Source: Amia ocellicauda (taxonomy: Eukaryota; Chordata; Actinopteri; Amiiformes; Amiidae). From it: a DNA stretch of 64,000 nucleotides. This document shows, in pieces, positions 24,268 through 59,560 of the stretch. Below the pieces are notes generated by a model. The model ran no database searches and had not been told where the DNA came from. It saw only the letters and a list, made by a program, of their open reading frames with translations. The DNA lies in NCBI RefSeq assembly GCF_036373705.1, contig NC_089852.1, positions 35,108,707 to 35,172,706 of the forward strand, in the 5' to 3' direction. Every line of letters begins with the position of its first letter. Within the stretch, counting starts at the first letter, position 1. The translations under genes and the position numbers were made by a program.

Positions 24268-24320
24268 CCAATCAGGTGCTGGGGTCTGTGTGGCCCTTGT
24301 CCGCAGCGCAGGGTATAAAG
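24268..24320 (+). promoter_or_regulatory. Keratin gene core promoter: CCAAT and TATA boxes
   Basis: A CCAAT box (24268-24272, in GCCAGCCAATCAGG) lies 46 bp upstream of a consensus TATAAAG (24314-24320). Transcription should begin near 24345, giving a 5' UTR of about 55 nt before the ATG at 24400. This spacing is typical of a strongly expressed, tissue-restricted structural gene. Confidence 0.75.
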
Positions 24321-24399
24321 CAGCCTGGCAGGGCTTGGAGTACTTGCTTACCTGGAGGACTCAAGGCAGACACCTACAAACCCCCTTTATTGAGCCAAG

Positions 24400-27300
24400 A
24401 TGTCAGAGACGAGCGGAAAACTTAGTGGTGGTGCCGTGAGGTTTGGCGCCACTTATGAAAGCAACAAGATGTTCGGAGGCAACAGGGGCAGCTCTGGAGC
24501 TGCCTATGGGCTCTCGAGATCCCTGGGTGGGGGGGGTGTAGGGTCTGGATATGGTCTCAGAGGAGGAGGAGGAGGTCTGGGCATGGGCATAGGCATGGGA
24601 AGTGCGGCTGGATTGGGGTTCGGAGCTGGATATGGAGGAGGCATTGCCGCAGGGGCCGGTTTTGGTTACGGTGGGGGGATGGTGCCCACTGGCATGATGA
24701 TGGGAGGAGGAGGAGGAGGGCTGGGCTTGGGGGGGGGTGCTATGGCAAGCAGGATGGCAAGCTTCAGGGCGGGTGTCGCCCCGCTGAGGGCTCGTCTGGG
24801 TGGCCGTGTCTTCAAAATTGGGGGCTTTGGCTTCAACCCTTCCTTCATAAGCAGCACCACCACAGTGGACACGGGGATCATCCCTATGCCCAGCATCGAC
24901 CCCTCCCTGCCCTCGGTGGACACTGTGCAGGTCACCCGTCTGAAAGAGAAGGAGGAGCTGCAGGTTTTGAACGACAAATTTGCCTCATTCATTGACAAGG
25001 TATTTATTTGCTTGTTTGCTTGTTTATTTATACTTCAAATATTTATTTTTTGTTATTCTGACAAAATCTCGTACAGCCCTTTAACACCATTTTACTGAAC
25101 TTTAAATATATTATGATACCCTCTTGCTGTAATTTGTTTTGAACTTCCTTTAGGTTAACAGGAATTCTCTTCACATGTTTGTTTTGGGGTAGAAATTTAA
25201 AAGTTTCTTTGTTGAATCCTTCAGCGCACTTTGTTCATTTGACCTAAAATTACAGTTCATCTTAAATGACTTGTGTGAGGGCTTTGTCTGTCACTACAAA
25301 GATCAATGCTTCCCGTAGCCTTAACACCAGCATAAATTAATCTGTCCTTCAGCAGTAAAGTACAATTTAATTATGTTCATCCATTGTTCAGCTTACCTCT
25401 TATGATTCATCACATCATCATTTGTGCATCTTTTGTCTTCATGACCAAAGTGACTTTAATATTTTTTTCAAACAACAAGCATTTTGAATGGTGAAATCAT
25501 TTCTCATGCTGACACGGGAATCAAATCCATTGACATCAGTCTTCATCTCTATCCATAAAGATACAGCAGAGAGATTCAATTCCATCCAGAGATCCGCCTT
25601 GTGTTTTTATCTGGGGTCGAATCCATCCTCTTTAAATATCCTGAGTGAGAGGGCTTGATAAACTAACAAGTGTGTGTGCAATTTCAGAATCAACCACAAA
25701 TTATCTCTCACCACAGATCTCTGTGATCAAAGTCTTTCCTGAATGTGTCTTGGCAAAAGAGACAGGCGCCCTGATGGATATGATATCGTTTTTAATAACA
25801 GGGGGTGCAAATCACACTTTGGTGGAATAAAATGTTTGTAAGTCCAGCCACGTACCTGTTAAACAGGACGGCAGCCACAAGGAGAGAATTTAATAAAACG
25901 CCATGAGAGATTCTCCGACACTTGCAATAAATCTTTGGAAGAGGCTGGATATAGAAGCACCATTTTACAGGATTCTCTAAATGTGCTGAGCATCGCAAAG
26001 CGACTGCCCTCCTAAAACAACTGTGTAATTGTGCACAGAGTCTAAATCTAAAGTTGTTCCCATGCATTGATTCAAAAGCACACAACTTGGTTGGAATGAT
26101 TCACTGAATGGACAGGAAATTCGCCTCCTGTCCTGCTTTGGCAGAGGCCCTGTGACTGGTTATAATTTCAATACATTTACGTAGTCAAGACTCAGATGTT
26201 ATTTTGACACTGACTGAAGGTGCCTATGGAAGTTTATAGAGCGGGGCCAACCCTGCAGCAGGGCTGGGGGGCAGTATATGAAGGCATGTTTCAGTCACTT
26301 TATGTTCAACCTAACGTATCTGTTTCAGGTCAGATTCTTAGAGCAGCAAAACGCTGTTCTGAGAGCCAAGATTTCGATGTACACCAACCCAGACCAGAAT
26401 GGACCTGCAAGCTCATCAATCATCCTGACCTCTGCCATCGGGGCTTACAAGTCCCAGATTGACACCCTGACCGCCACCAAAGAGGCAATCCTGGCTGAGA
26501 TCGAACACTTCAAAGCTGTGATGGATGATGTCCAAGCCAAGTGAGTTCAGATATCTGTTTTAATTTGACCGTATTGCTTCGTTACAAAAGAATAGACACT
26601 AAGCTGTGTTGTGTGTCGTACAGAGCTGGTGCTTTGATTGTCAGACATGTAACCACACAGAGCCGCCCTCCCACCACCTCTGAGAAAAGGCAGGGCAACA
26701 AGTGTGACCTCACAGTTAATTCAGCAGATGAGTGTTTGTGACTTTTTGGTTATTGCTTCTGTTGTAAAGGTACGATGAGGAGACATCAGTGACAAAGTCT
26801 CTGGAGTTGGAGTGGACCACACTGAAAGAGGTAAGGGCAGCCATTTCCTTTCCCGTGAGGTGATCTGTCTCATTTCTCTCTTCACTCTTAAAGAACTACA
26901 TGCACAGAAGGAGTGCACTTGAAATAAATTAAACTATAATCTTAATGCTTCAAGTATATGGATAAACATGTCAATATTAAAGAAAACAATTTCCAAAAAT
27001 ACTGTGTTTCAGCAACAAAGCCTTCTTCAAGAGTTTACCATGTTAGTAGTTACTTTTTTTAAATGAAATATAGTATATTTTTATTCAAGCTGTTGTAAGA
27101 ATGAACCGTAAGATAACTATACAAAGTTTAATAAATGCAGCCCCTTCACATTCTTCATCAGGTAAGTATTTCTGTACTTCAGGGGTCAGTTGCTGAGGCA
27201 GGCAGTTCTGACACAGCTTTAAACATTGCACACCTGTCTGCACACTGAAGTCTGCCTGTGTGTTTCTGCAGGAGGTGGATCATTTGTACATGACCATCTT

Positions 27301-30300
27301 TGAACTGCAAACCAACATCGTGGGACTGGAAGATCAGATTGTCCTTTCCAAGCAAATTTATGATGCTGTAAGTACACACCTGAACACACACACAATAATC
27401 AGAGTTTTAGGTTCTTCAGTCATTTTTTCCTGGAGACTTCTTTGCAGCATATTCCTCTAAGCCATCAGTACATAGTTTGAATAATGTAAAACTGCCCCTT
27501 CTAACTTTATTCAGGACATTGTAGTGTTGTTTTGTTTTAAAAAATAACATTGTTTCCCAGTCAAATGTTGAAAAAGAAACATTTACAGTGGAAAACAGTA
27601 TTTTCTTACAATGTATTGTCTTGCTTATGGTATAAACAGATGCATTTGCATCGCAGGTTGCGTTGCACGGGTGGATACTGCTCCTCCAGCTCCCCTTTCC
27701 CTGAGCTGCTTTATTGAATTGTCCCCATTGAATGTATAAACAGTCTCAAAAAGGCTCGAATCACAATCAATACCTTTTTGAACGCCTCACTCTAATTAGA
27801 AATCCAATTTCATTCAGACTTCCTAATGATATGGCTTAGATTTCCTCAGCAATTAAAGTGATTTGCATGTGTTATTGTTATTGAAAAGCGGTGGTATGTT
27901 TTGTCCCGTCTTCCTGATGATGTCATGACCTTTACAATGGTCATTAGTCTAGTGAAATAATGAAAACCGTATGTGATCTTATCGCCAAACACCATTGGCT
28001 TCAGAAACAATTAATTGTGTCTAAATGTTGTCCTTTTAATAGGGTACCTATAATCTTTCAATTTCTCTTTCATTTTCTTACTGTATTTATACATTTTATG
28101 GCCGTCATCTCTGTTCCCAGACCCCCATATTAAACAGTGAATTCAAATAAAAATTATATTCAAAACTCCCTGGAAAATACAAATAATTTTCTTTGCTTTT
28201 TGAGTTGCAAGCTTCATTAGAAATGCCCCTTTGAGATCTGCTGTGCTGAAGCACTGTATACTATTAAAATGTCCTTTCATCAATCATGGAAATTCAAATG
28301 ATCTGAAAGCCATTCTGGGCTATCTTCTGCCTGGTTCAGCTAAAATCAATCAGATAGCTACAGTGAATGCTAATGAGGGGATCAGCAGTGAATATAAAGG
28401 ACTTTATAAGTATTTTTTATTATGCATTTCAGTGGATTGGTATTGAATATCAGGAGTATATTATAATCCACCCCCTTACCATTTAGACAGCTTGATTAAT
28501 AAAAGTTTAATACAGACTCATCACTTTAACTTAAAGAAACTTGCACAATGCACTTGATGATGATTATATGGAGAGGCTTAATTTTAAGAAACTATTTTCT
28601 CTTTGCCTCATGACATGTCTAACTTCAGCATGATGGAGATGCTGTTTGAACTTTGAATGATTGATGTTGAGTGAAATAAACCAAGTGTGTGATGGTGATT
28701 GACAGTGATGTGGGTATTGGAATATTGACAACAGTCAATTAAGTGGAGGTTTCCCTCCAGACCTTTTCCCATTAAATGACTTAAAATTACTTTCTAAGAT
28801 TTATCCTCCGGCTCTCTGTGTTCTTTGTGTTTCGCAGAAAGTGAAGGAGGTCAGGAACATCATATCCGGGGGTGTAAGATCTGCCTTCTCCATCTCGGTG
28901 GATAATGCGGCCCAGGCGCAAGACCTGAGCTCGGCCCTGACTGAAGTGAAGGCCCACTACGAGCACCTGGCACAGCGGAGCAAACAGGACTCTCTCCTGG
29001 CGGTGCAGGACACGGTATGGGCATTTGTTTCACGTATGCTCGTTTGTCTCCATCAAGTGGTATCTAAGTGGTACTGCAACAAAGGAACTTAATCTCTACA
29101 TACATTTTTATGTGCTGTAAGAAAGGTTTTCTGAGAATAAGAACATAATAAACCCTCACAACACCTTGTACTCATATCTGGGAATATTTTTAAGGTGACT
29201 GACCCTGATGGTTACTCAATTTTCTGAGTCTCTGAGCCAAATCTGATTTAAAACAAGAACTGAAAGAGAAACCATGTATGTATGTATGCATGGATCCATG
29301 TAGCCTATGTATTTTTACTTTCCAAAATCTTCCAGTAATTGTGCTCAATGGAAAATGGAAGACTGGAAAATATACATTACTAGAATAGAATGTAAAATTC
29401 TAGAGAAAAGAGTACTGAAAAGCTATAACAAAAAGAACATCAGCAATGGCAAGTCTTCATTTGGTTGCAGATCTCCATGATGTCTGGTAGCACCCAGCCC
29501 AATGTCCAGGCCCTCACTAACACCAAGGAGGAACTGCGGCTTATAAAACTACAGATCGACTCTATCCTCAGGGAGGTCGACCGACTGAAAACAGCGGTAT
29601 GTTGTGTTGATGTTAAAAGTTGCAGTAGTATTCAGCAGGACTATTTAAAAAATAAATGTTTTTGTTGATAAAAAAAAAAAACCATACACAGGACAAAACA
29701 CATTTTGTCATCAGAGATGCATCATGACTTTTTTATACAAACATTTAAACATGCATTCATCACACTTCAGCTGAACTATAGTGTTATCCATTCTGTTCTA
29801 CACATGGTGCCTTACTACTGGTTAAAACAAGAATTTAGATATTTCTTACACTATGAATTTCAATTGCCTGTAGGAGTTTAGGCTACAGTTTAGAGCAAAT
29901 AACTTCTAGTGCCTTAAATCTAATTCAATCTCCTGGTGTTGCTTTACAGAACCTCCAGCTGGAATCTCAGGTTTCAGACGCTGAATCCCACTCCAGCAGC
30001 CACACTGAGCAATACCAGGAGACCGCCATCACTCTGAAGTCGCAGCTTGATGACCTCAGAAAGGTAGCCCAGCACTCTCTCTCTCTGCACTCGCTACACA
30101 TATACATATATGTGTGTATAACACGTCTGTGTATTTAATGGCCAGTCCATTTATTAGTGCTCCTTATTTATTTACTTCGTTTTTTTGCCAGTAGATTGAT
30201 CATGATTTTATTTCCCCAATGTTTTTCTTCCAAGCAAATTGCTCATTATGGCCAAGAGTACCAGGAACTGTTGGCCAGCAAAATGTCCCTAGATGTGGAG

Positions 30301-31109
30301 ATCACAGCCTACAAGAAGCTCCTGGACAGTGAGGAGAGCAGGTGAGACTCCTTCACCAGCCTCTCATACACCCACTGGGCTCTGGAATAATTCCACTTTT
30401 TCCTATTATCTGGTAAAATCCAGTTTCTATGTAAACGTACCATAAATCAGACAAACCATTTTGCATCTTTGCTTTACATCTGTGTTGGTTCTTGCCAGAT
30501 ACATTTGCAATTTAGACTTTTAGATCTACTGTGTGTGTGTATTTGTGCGTCAGTGTGACCATGTCCCCATGGCTGGCGAGTCCTCACTGTACTCTTGGTG
30601 TTGCAGGCTGAAGTCCGGGGGAGGAGTGACCGTCCACATGTCCAGGACGTCAGTGGGCAGCGGTGGAGGAGCCGGCATTGGGATGGGAGGAGGTGGTGGC
30701 ATGGCCTTGGCCGCAGGAGGAGGAGGAGGCGGCGGCAGCTATGGAGGCGGCTATGGTGGCGGCTATGGAGGCAGCCTTGGAGGAGGTCTGGGAGGCGGCC
30801 TTGGAGGCGGCCTAGGAGGAGGCTCAGGTCTCGGTTTAGGATCGAGCTTTGGAGGAGGCCTTGGTCTGGGAGGCGGCTACAGCCTTGGTGGGGGCCTGGG
30901 CGGCAGCTCGGCGGGCTTTGGCATGGGCAGCAGCGCCGGGGGCAGCTTTGTGTCCTCCAGCCTCAACAGCAGCACATGTAAGTACAGCGCCACACCAGTG
31001 CACATGGCATGTGATGCCTGCACAAGAATACCAGGGTGCTTGTCCTCACTGCATTTCATTACAGCAGCATTGTTTTAATTTTGATCTAGTTTCTTCCACG
31101 GCCTACTGA
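24400..31109 (+). CDS. Type II-like keratin (divergent; thread-keratin-alpha-like candidate)
   Basis: Joining ten exons gives an in-frame 627-residue intermediate filament protein: 24400-24999, 26329-26540, 26770-26830, 27272-27367, 28838-29014, 29471-29596, 29950-30063, 30235-30341, 30607-30977, 31090-31109. Residues 1-180 are a glycine-rich head. The rod (about 181-500) opens LNDKFASFIDKVRFLEQQN and closes EITAYKKLLDSEESRL, both filament boundary motifs. Residues 501-627 are a Gly/Ser-rich tail with GGGYGGG loops ending SSTAY. Exon sizes of 61, 96 and 126 nt are those of type II and III filament genes. Departures: exon 5 is 177 nt where type II keratins usually have 165, the 221-nt exon is split in two, and the usual 35-nt penultimate exon is merged into the tail exon. 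The rod differs from ordinary type II keratins (AVLRAKI for KVLETKW). The thread-keratin-alpha class, first known from hagfish and also reported in bony fishes and frogs, is my best but unproven guess. Confidence 0.85.
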
Positions 31110-31463
31110 GGACAGGACTGGCTACAGACACTCTGAAGACCTCCTGCCTTGTCTGCGCTTCACATAATCTAGAGTTCTTCTCTGCTAAACAGCAACATTG
31201 ATGAGAGGGAACTTCCACACCTTCAAGGATCAGCTCCCAGCATCACCAGTACCTGATGACAGCTCAGCCATTAAGTTCAGTAACGGTGTGCTTCCCTTTT
31301 CATTGCGAGACTGTAGTTTGCGACTTCCATTGTCGCGTGCCGTTTTTTATAATAGACAAATGGTTCAAGAAACCCGATGGTTTACCTGACCCTCCCCCAC
31401 ACATACCATGTCTCAAGTCTACTGTAAAGACAGCTGTTGTTAATGAATGTTGTCAGTGGTTGG

Positions 31464-31473
31464 AATAAATAAA
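31464..31473 (+). terminator. Polyadenylation signal of the keratin gene
   Basis: Two overlapping AATAAA hexamers (AATAAATAAA) lie about 355 nt after the stop codon. They are the first such signal downstream and define a short 3' UTR. Confidence 0.7.
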
Positions 31474-31978
31474 AACCTTTGCTAATATGTCAATATAACT
31501 GCCCTGTGACCAAAGAAAAATCGTGTGGAAACGAAGCACAAACACAGCCAAGCTGGAAAATATTGTCACTTTATTAGATTTCTTTACATTTCCATACATA
31601 TCTGTAGTGTACAGAAAACATGACCTAGAAACGTCTGAACTCCCTTCCTTTACACGAGGTAACAAGATCAACTACAGATCAACTAGAGAGTACAAAGCTG
31701 GGAAAGTGTTTTTGTCAGACTTAAAAAACAAAACAAAAAACAGAGAAATCAAATGCATTTTGTAATTGTAATGCCCCACATCCTATTAAAACTGTTATGC
31801 TGCTCTAATGAGTTCAGAATATATTTCAATACCAAACAGGAGAACACAGCTTTGACAGACGTTGTATTTACAAGTGTGTAAAAATTACAAATATGCAAGT
31901 CAAGGAACAAGAGGTTTAAATACCCTAGAAATTAAACGTATCCTTCAGCAATTACAATGTATAACATAGAAAAAGAAA

Positions 31979-32001
31979 ATATATATATATATATATATAT
32001 A
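31979..32001. repeat. (AT)n microsatellite
   Basis: An AT run of about 23 bp. Confidence 0.9.
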
Positions 32002-32071
32002 TTACTAATTAAACATAAGCACAAAATTGCATTTCAACTACAAAAATAATAGTTTTGCATTGACTTTTGCT

Positions 32072-32077
32072 TTTATT
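32072..32077 (-). terminator. Candidate abcg1 polyadenylation signal
   Basis: TTTATT on the plus strand reads AATAAA on the minus strand, 2.7 kb beyond the abcg1 stop. It is the first canonical hexamer met in that direction, but variant signals nearer the stop are possible. Confidence 0.3.
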
Positions 32078-33240
32078 GGTGTAAACTTTTTGTCCCCCCC
32101 ACAAACTAGCCAAACCCTTCAATAGCCTGTGTTAAGATGTTTAAATATAGTTTAATAATCTGTTACAATATTCGACAATACAAAATACACAAAGCGTGCA
32201 TATTGACTTGAGAAAAAAATGGGGCTATCATAATTAATCATATTAAATAGCATAGAGCTTAGGAGAAAGAATAATGGGTTTCAAAGAGTGTAATTCATTA
32301 ACTGTTACTGCATCTTTTGAAAAATACAAGCAGGGATATAATATCCATCATTAAAAAACAGATGGATTTCAGTTTTGATCGCCATGGTGTTGAGCCTCTA
32401 TACAGAGGAATAGGGTCTCCCCAGAATATAGTTATATTGTTTCTTTTGTTTCGACCTAACAGTAACCTGCTTTATCGCAGCCTCTAAATCAAATTCTGAG
32501 TATTCTTCAACATATGGTTAATCATATCTTACATTTATATAGCACCTTTCATCCGGAGAGATCCCACAGTGCTTTATGGGCCTCATCTCATTCTCTGTGG
32601 ATGAAACAACTATCACAGAAACAGCACTACAGTTGTATTTCACCCTGGCGCCTGTGTGTAGGATAAATGCTTCGGACAAGTTTCAACTCTGATGTGGGAG
32701 ATGCTCTCTGTATGCCTTGTGAACTGGTGCCTGATCGTCCAGTTGAACGATTGAGTGTGAATAGCCTCTGGCAATGAGAATTAGGTTTGAACAGTCACAG
32801 CGCTGTTTAAATTTACGGAGTGGCATCACGGCTCCATTAACAATCAGGATGTCGGTTTAGCTTGTTTGAACACTATTCTCGTTGTGTAATACTGCCTCTT
32901 ATGTAAATAGGCTGATGCAGTTCTGTCCAGTGGACTGTATCTAAGTGTATTTGTCTGATAACAACTGTAGTCCAACCTGGAGTAACACTATCGTGTGGGT
33001 ATTTTCAGCTCTCTGTTCAGTACACCTTTAGATCAACAAATGCATGTGCTGACTTAACTCAGAGAACAGAATACTGGAGAAATTCCACTCACGTTTTTGC
33101 CAACTATGTACTGACATTTCAGAAAGCAACATATAACAAGAAAAGCTCCTGTGAAAGGTTTTTGTTGACCTGTTTTTTCAGTTGCATAAAACCAGGTCTG
33201 ACTGGGCAACAGTATAAGAAACATAAGAAAGTTTGCAAAC

Positions 33241-33270
33241 GAGAGGAGGCCATTCGAGAGGAGGCCATTC
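33241..33270. repeat. 15-bp tandem duplication within an interspersed repeat fragment
   Basis: The unit GAGAGGAGGCCATTC occurs twice back to back inside a fragment that resembles a fish interspersed repeat. Confidence 0.85.
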
Positions 33271-34534
33271 GACCCATTGTGCAATTAAAAACATGCTCAA
33301 ACCCTTGGATTCCATGCTGAATGTAAACCTGTCTACTGGCCAGTTTTACAGAAACAGGCAGAACACTTTTAAAGAGACAGGCCAACCTGCAGACCAATTT
33401 ATCTCAGGTGTACAACACAGGTACACTACTGTCATGACTCGGACACCAGTCAAACTGGAATGAGATGCCCCCTCACGTTGTGGGTGTGGTCAGCTATACA
33501 TGCAACTGAACACACAGTGTACAGCTTGTCATAGGACATGATAGGATGTGACAGGAGACAGGTAGTTTCGTCTTCCCTGGATACAAACACACAGCAGCAT
33601 CAGGCTCGGATGAAAACGACTGCAGTGCACAATGTCAGCACAGAGGAGGGGTGTGAGGCCTACAGGCAGCTAGGGTGTGGAGGATCTAATACATTCCTAC
33701 CTGTGCACGGGCTGCCTGCGAGGACCTCCTTTGGGCTGAGCATAATGCAAAGAAGCTCAAAGCACCACACTACGGCTCTCAGAGTGGCAAAGCCGAATGG
33801 CAGCATGCCCGCTCTGAGATCACCACACACAGGGACACGTACAACAGTGTTAGTGGGATTTTTTGGAGTGTGAGAAAAAAAACATGCAAAACAATTTCCA
33901 AACACCACTGCAAATGTTTACCTAGTCGTAGTGTAAAGCATATGAAGAGACCAGCTCTTGCAGTTGAGCTTATCTTATTGGTGTCAGTCATTTCACTTCT
34001 CATCATCTGAAAAGTTGTAGCAAAACAGCAATAACAAATATAGAGTGATTCAGGCAGAATGACAGTGGTCCACTGAGAGCGCGTACAGCTGTCAATCTCT
34101 TGAAAACGACATTGTTTTGTTAGCAGAGAAACACTGCACCAAATAATAGAAGGGTACTACTATTATATGCCCGGTATCCATCCCAGGACTGGACCCTCAC
34201 ATGTTTTGTTTTAAACTTGAACAGTGAACAATGCTGAGAAATTATGGTCCAGCCATTTTTAAACTAAATGTTTCTATAGCTAAATGTCCTGAATAGGTTA
34301 CATTCAGGATAAGCAAACCTTAAGTGATTTTTTGACCCCCCCTAAAATGTCATTTAAACATTTTAAGTTATACTTCATCAACACATCTATGCATCTTAAA
34401 CATCTGAATGAGACCAAGCCGTAACAGACTGGAGACGTGTCTCATCTCGTGGAAAAGCTGAGTGCACACAAAAAAAGCTCAAGTGACAGCTCTGTCCTGT
34501 GTGCTTCCTGTACACACATGGGTCATCCAGATAG

Positions 34535-34536
<2 letters not shown>

Positions 34537-34571
<35 letters not shown>
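34537..34571. repeat. (AC)n microsatellite in the abcg1 3' UTR region
   Basis: An AC run of about 35 bp lying 190 bp beyond the abcg1 stop codon, so probably transcribed as GU repeats in the 3' UTR. Confidence 0.95.
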
Positions 34572-34574
<3 letters not shown>

Positions 34575-34764
34575 CAGGGCTTTGTTTCCGTTTGTTGTTG
34601 CTTTTTTGCATTCACATTACGCACATCTGCTCAGCGCTTTTATGGGGGCCTAACACCTCAGCGAAGGGTCACTGTCATCTTCCCTATCTGCTGTATTGAG
34701 ACTGAACCGAATGGAGACACCCCTCCCCACAGTCAGGCCTCCTCCTGCTGCTCCCTGACAAACT

Positions 34765-59187
<24,423 letters not shown>

Positions 59188-59269
59188 TCCCGAACTAATT
59201 TGTATCTAATCACGTTATCTGGTTCTATTCCACTCCAGCCACTGTGCATCAGTTCCCACTGCCTGCTGC

Positions 59270-59560
59270 TTTTGCAAAATGTTTTTCTTCCTCTGTTCTT
59301 GTGCCGGGCGCTTTTCGCAGGGCAGCTGTGTGTGTCTGTGTCTGCGGTCCCGCACTCCGCTCAGTCCAGCATGAGGTCGCTCTGTTATTGTTTACAAGCG
59401 CACTACCTGCTCCCCGTGGTTATACCGTGACGTCAGGCAAACCCCCGCAGCTCATTGGAGCGCTGGCGAGCAGGGGGCGGGGCGAGGGCGGGAGAGGAGA
59501 TGCTCGTGTGTCGCTCCTGGTGCTTCTTCTGGACAGGATGCGCGCAGGTGAAACGCAGCA
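59270..59560 (-). promoter_or_regulatory. abcg1: abcg1 promoter, CpG-rich with GC boxes, CRE and CCAAT box
   Basis: Upstream of the abcg1 ATG (59187) is a CpG-rich block unlike its AT-rich surroundings. It holds two Sp1-type GC boxes (GGGGGCGGGGC at 59473-59483, GAGGGCGGGA at 59484-59493), a palindromic CRE TGACGTCA (59428-59435) and ATTGG (59454-59458), an inverted CCAAT on the plus strand. There is no TATA box near the start codon, consistent with a housekeeping-style start. I did not find a clear LXR DR4 element, although ABCG1 is an LXR target in mammals. Confidence 0.65.

Larger units (their letters stand above)
31500..34764. other. Convergent intergenic region and abcg1 3' UTR
   Basis: This lies between the 3' end of the keratin gene (+) and the stop codon of abcg1 (-). 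The right part must include the abcg1 3' UTR; the nearest canonical minus-strand AATAAA (read as TTTATT) is at 32072-32077, giving a UTR of up to about 2.7 kb. AT and AC microsatellites and a short tandem duplication are listed separately. The block ACATAAGAAAGTTTGCAAAC with GAGGAGGCCATTCG (33218-33275) resembles an interspersed repeat common in ray-finned fish genomes. Confidence 0.5.

Noticed and set aside
25600-25640. GGGTCGAATCC resembling a tRNA B box
   Set aside because: No A box or cloverleaf can be drawn around it.
30533-30606. Extension of the keratin tail frame upstream of 30607
   Set aside because: A strong acceptor (TTGCAG) at 30601-30606 continues the rod codon exactly (AG|G), so the upstream part is intron.
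32530-32600. Segment TTTATATAGCACCTTTCAT...CAGTGCTTTAT resembling a common fish repeat tail
   Set aside because: Too short and too diverged to define boundaries or a family by eye.
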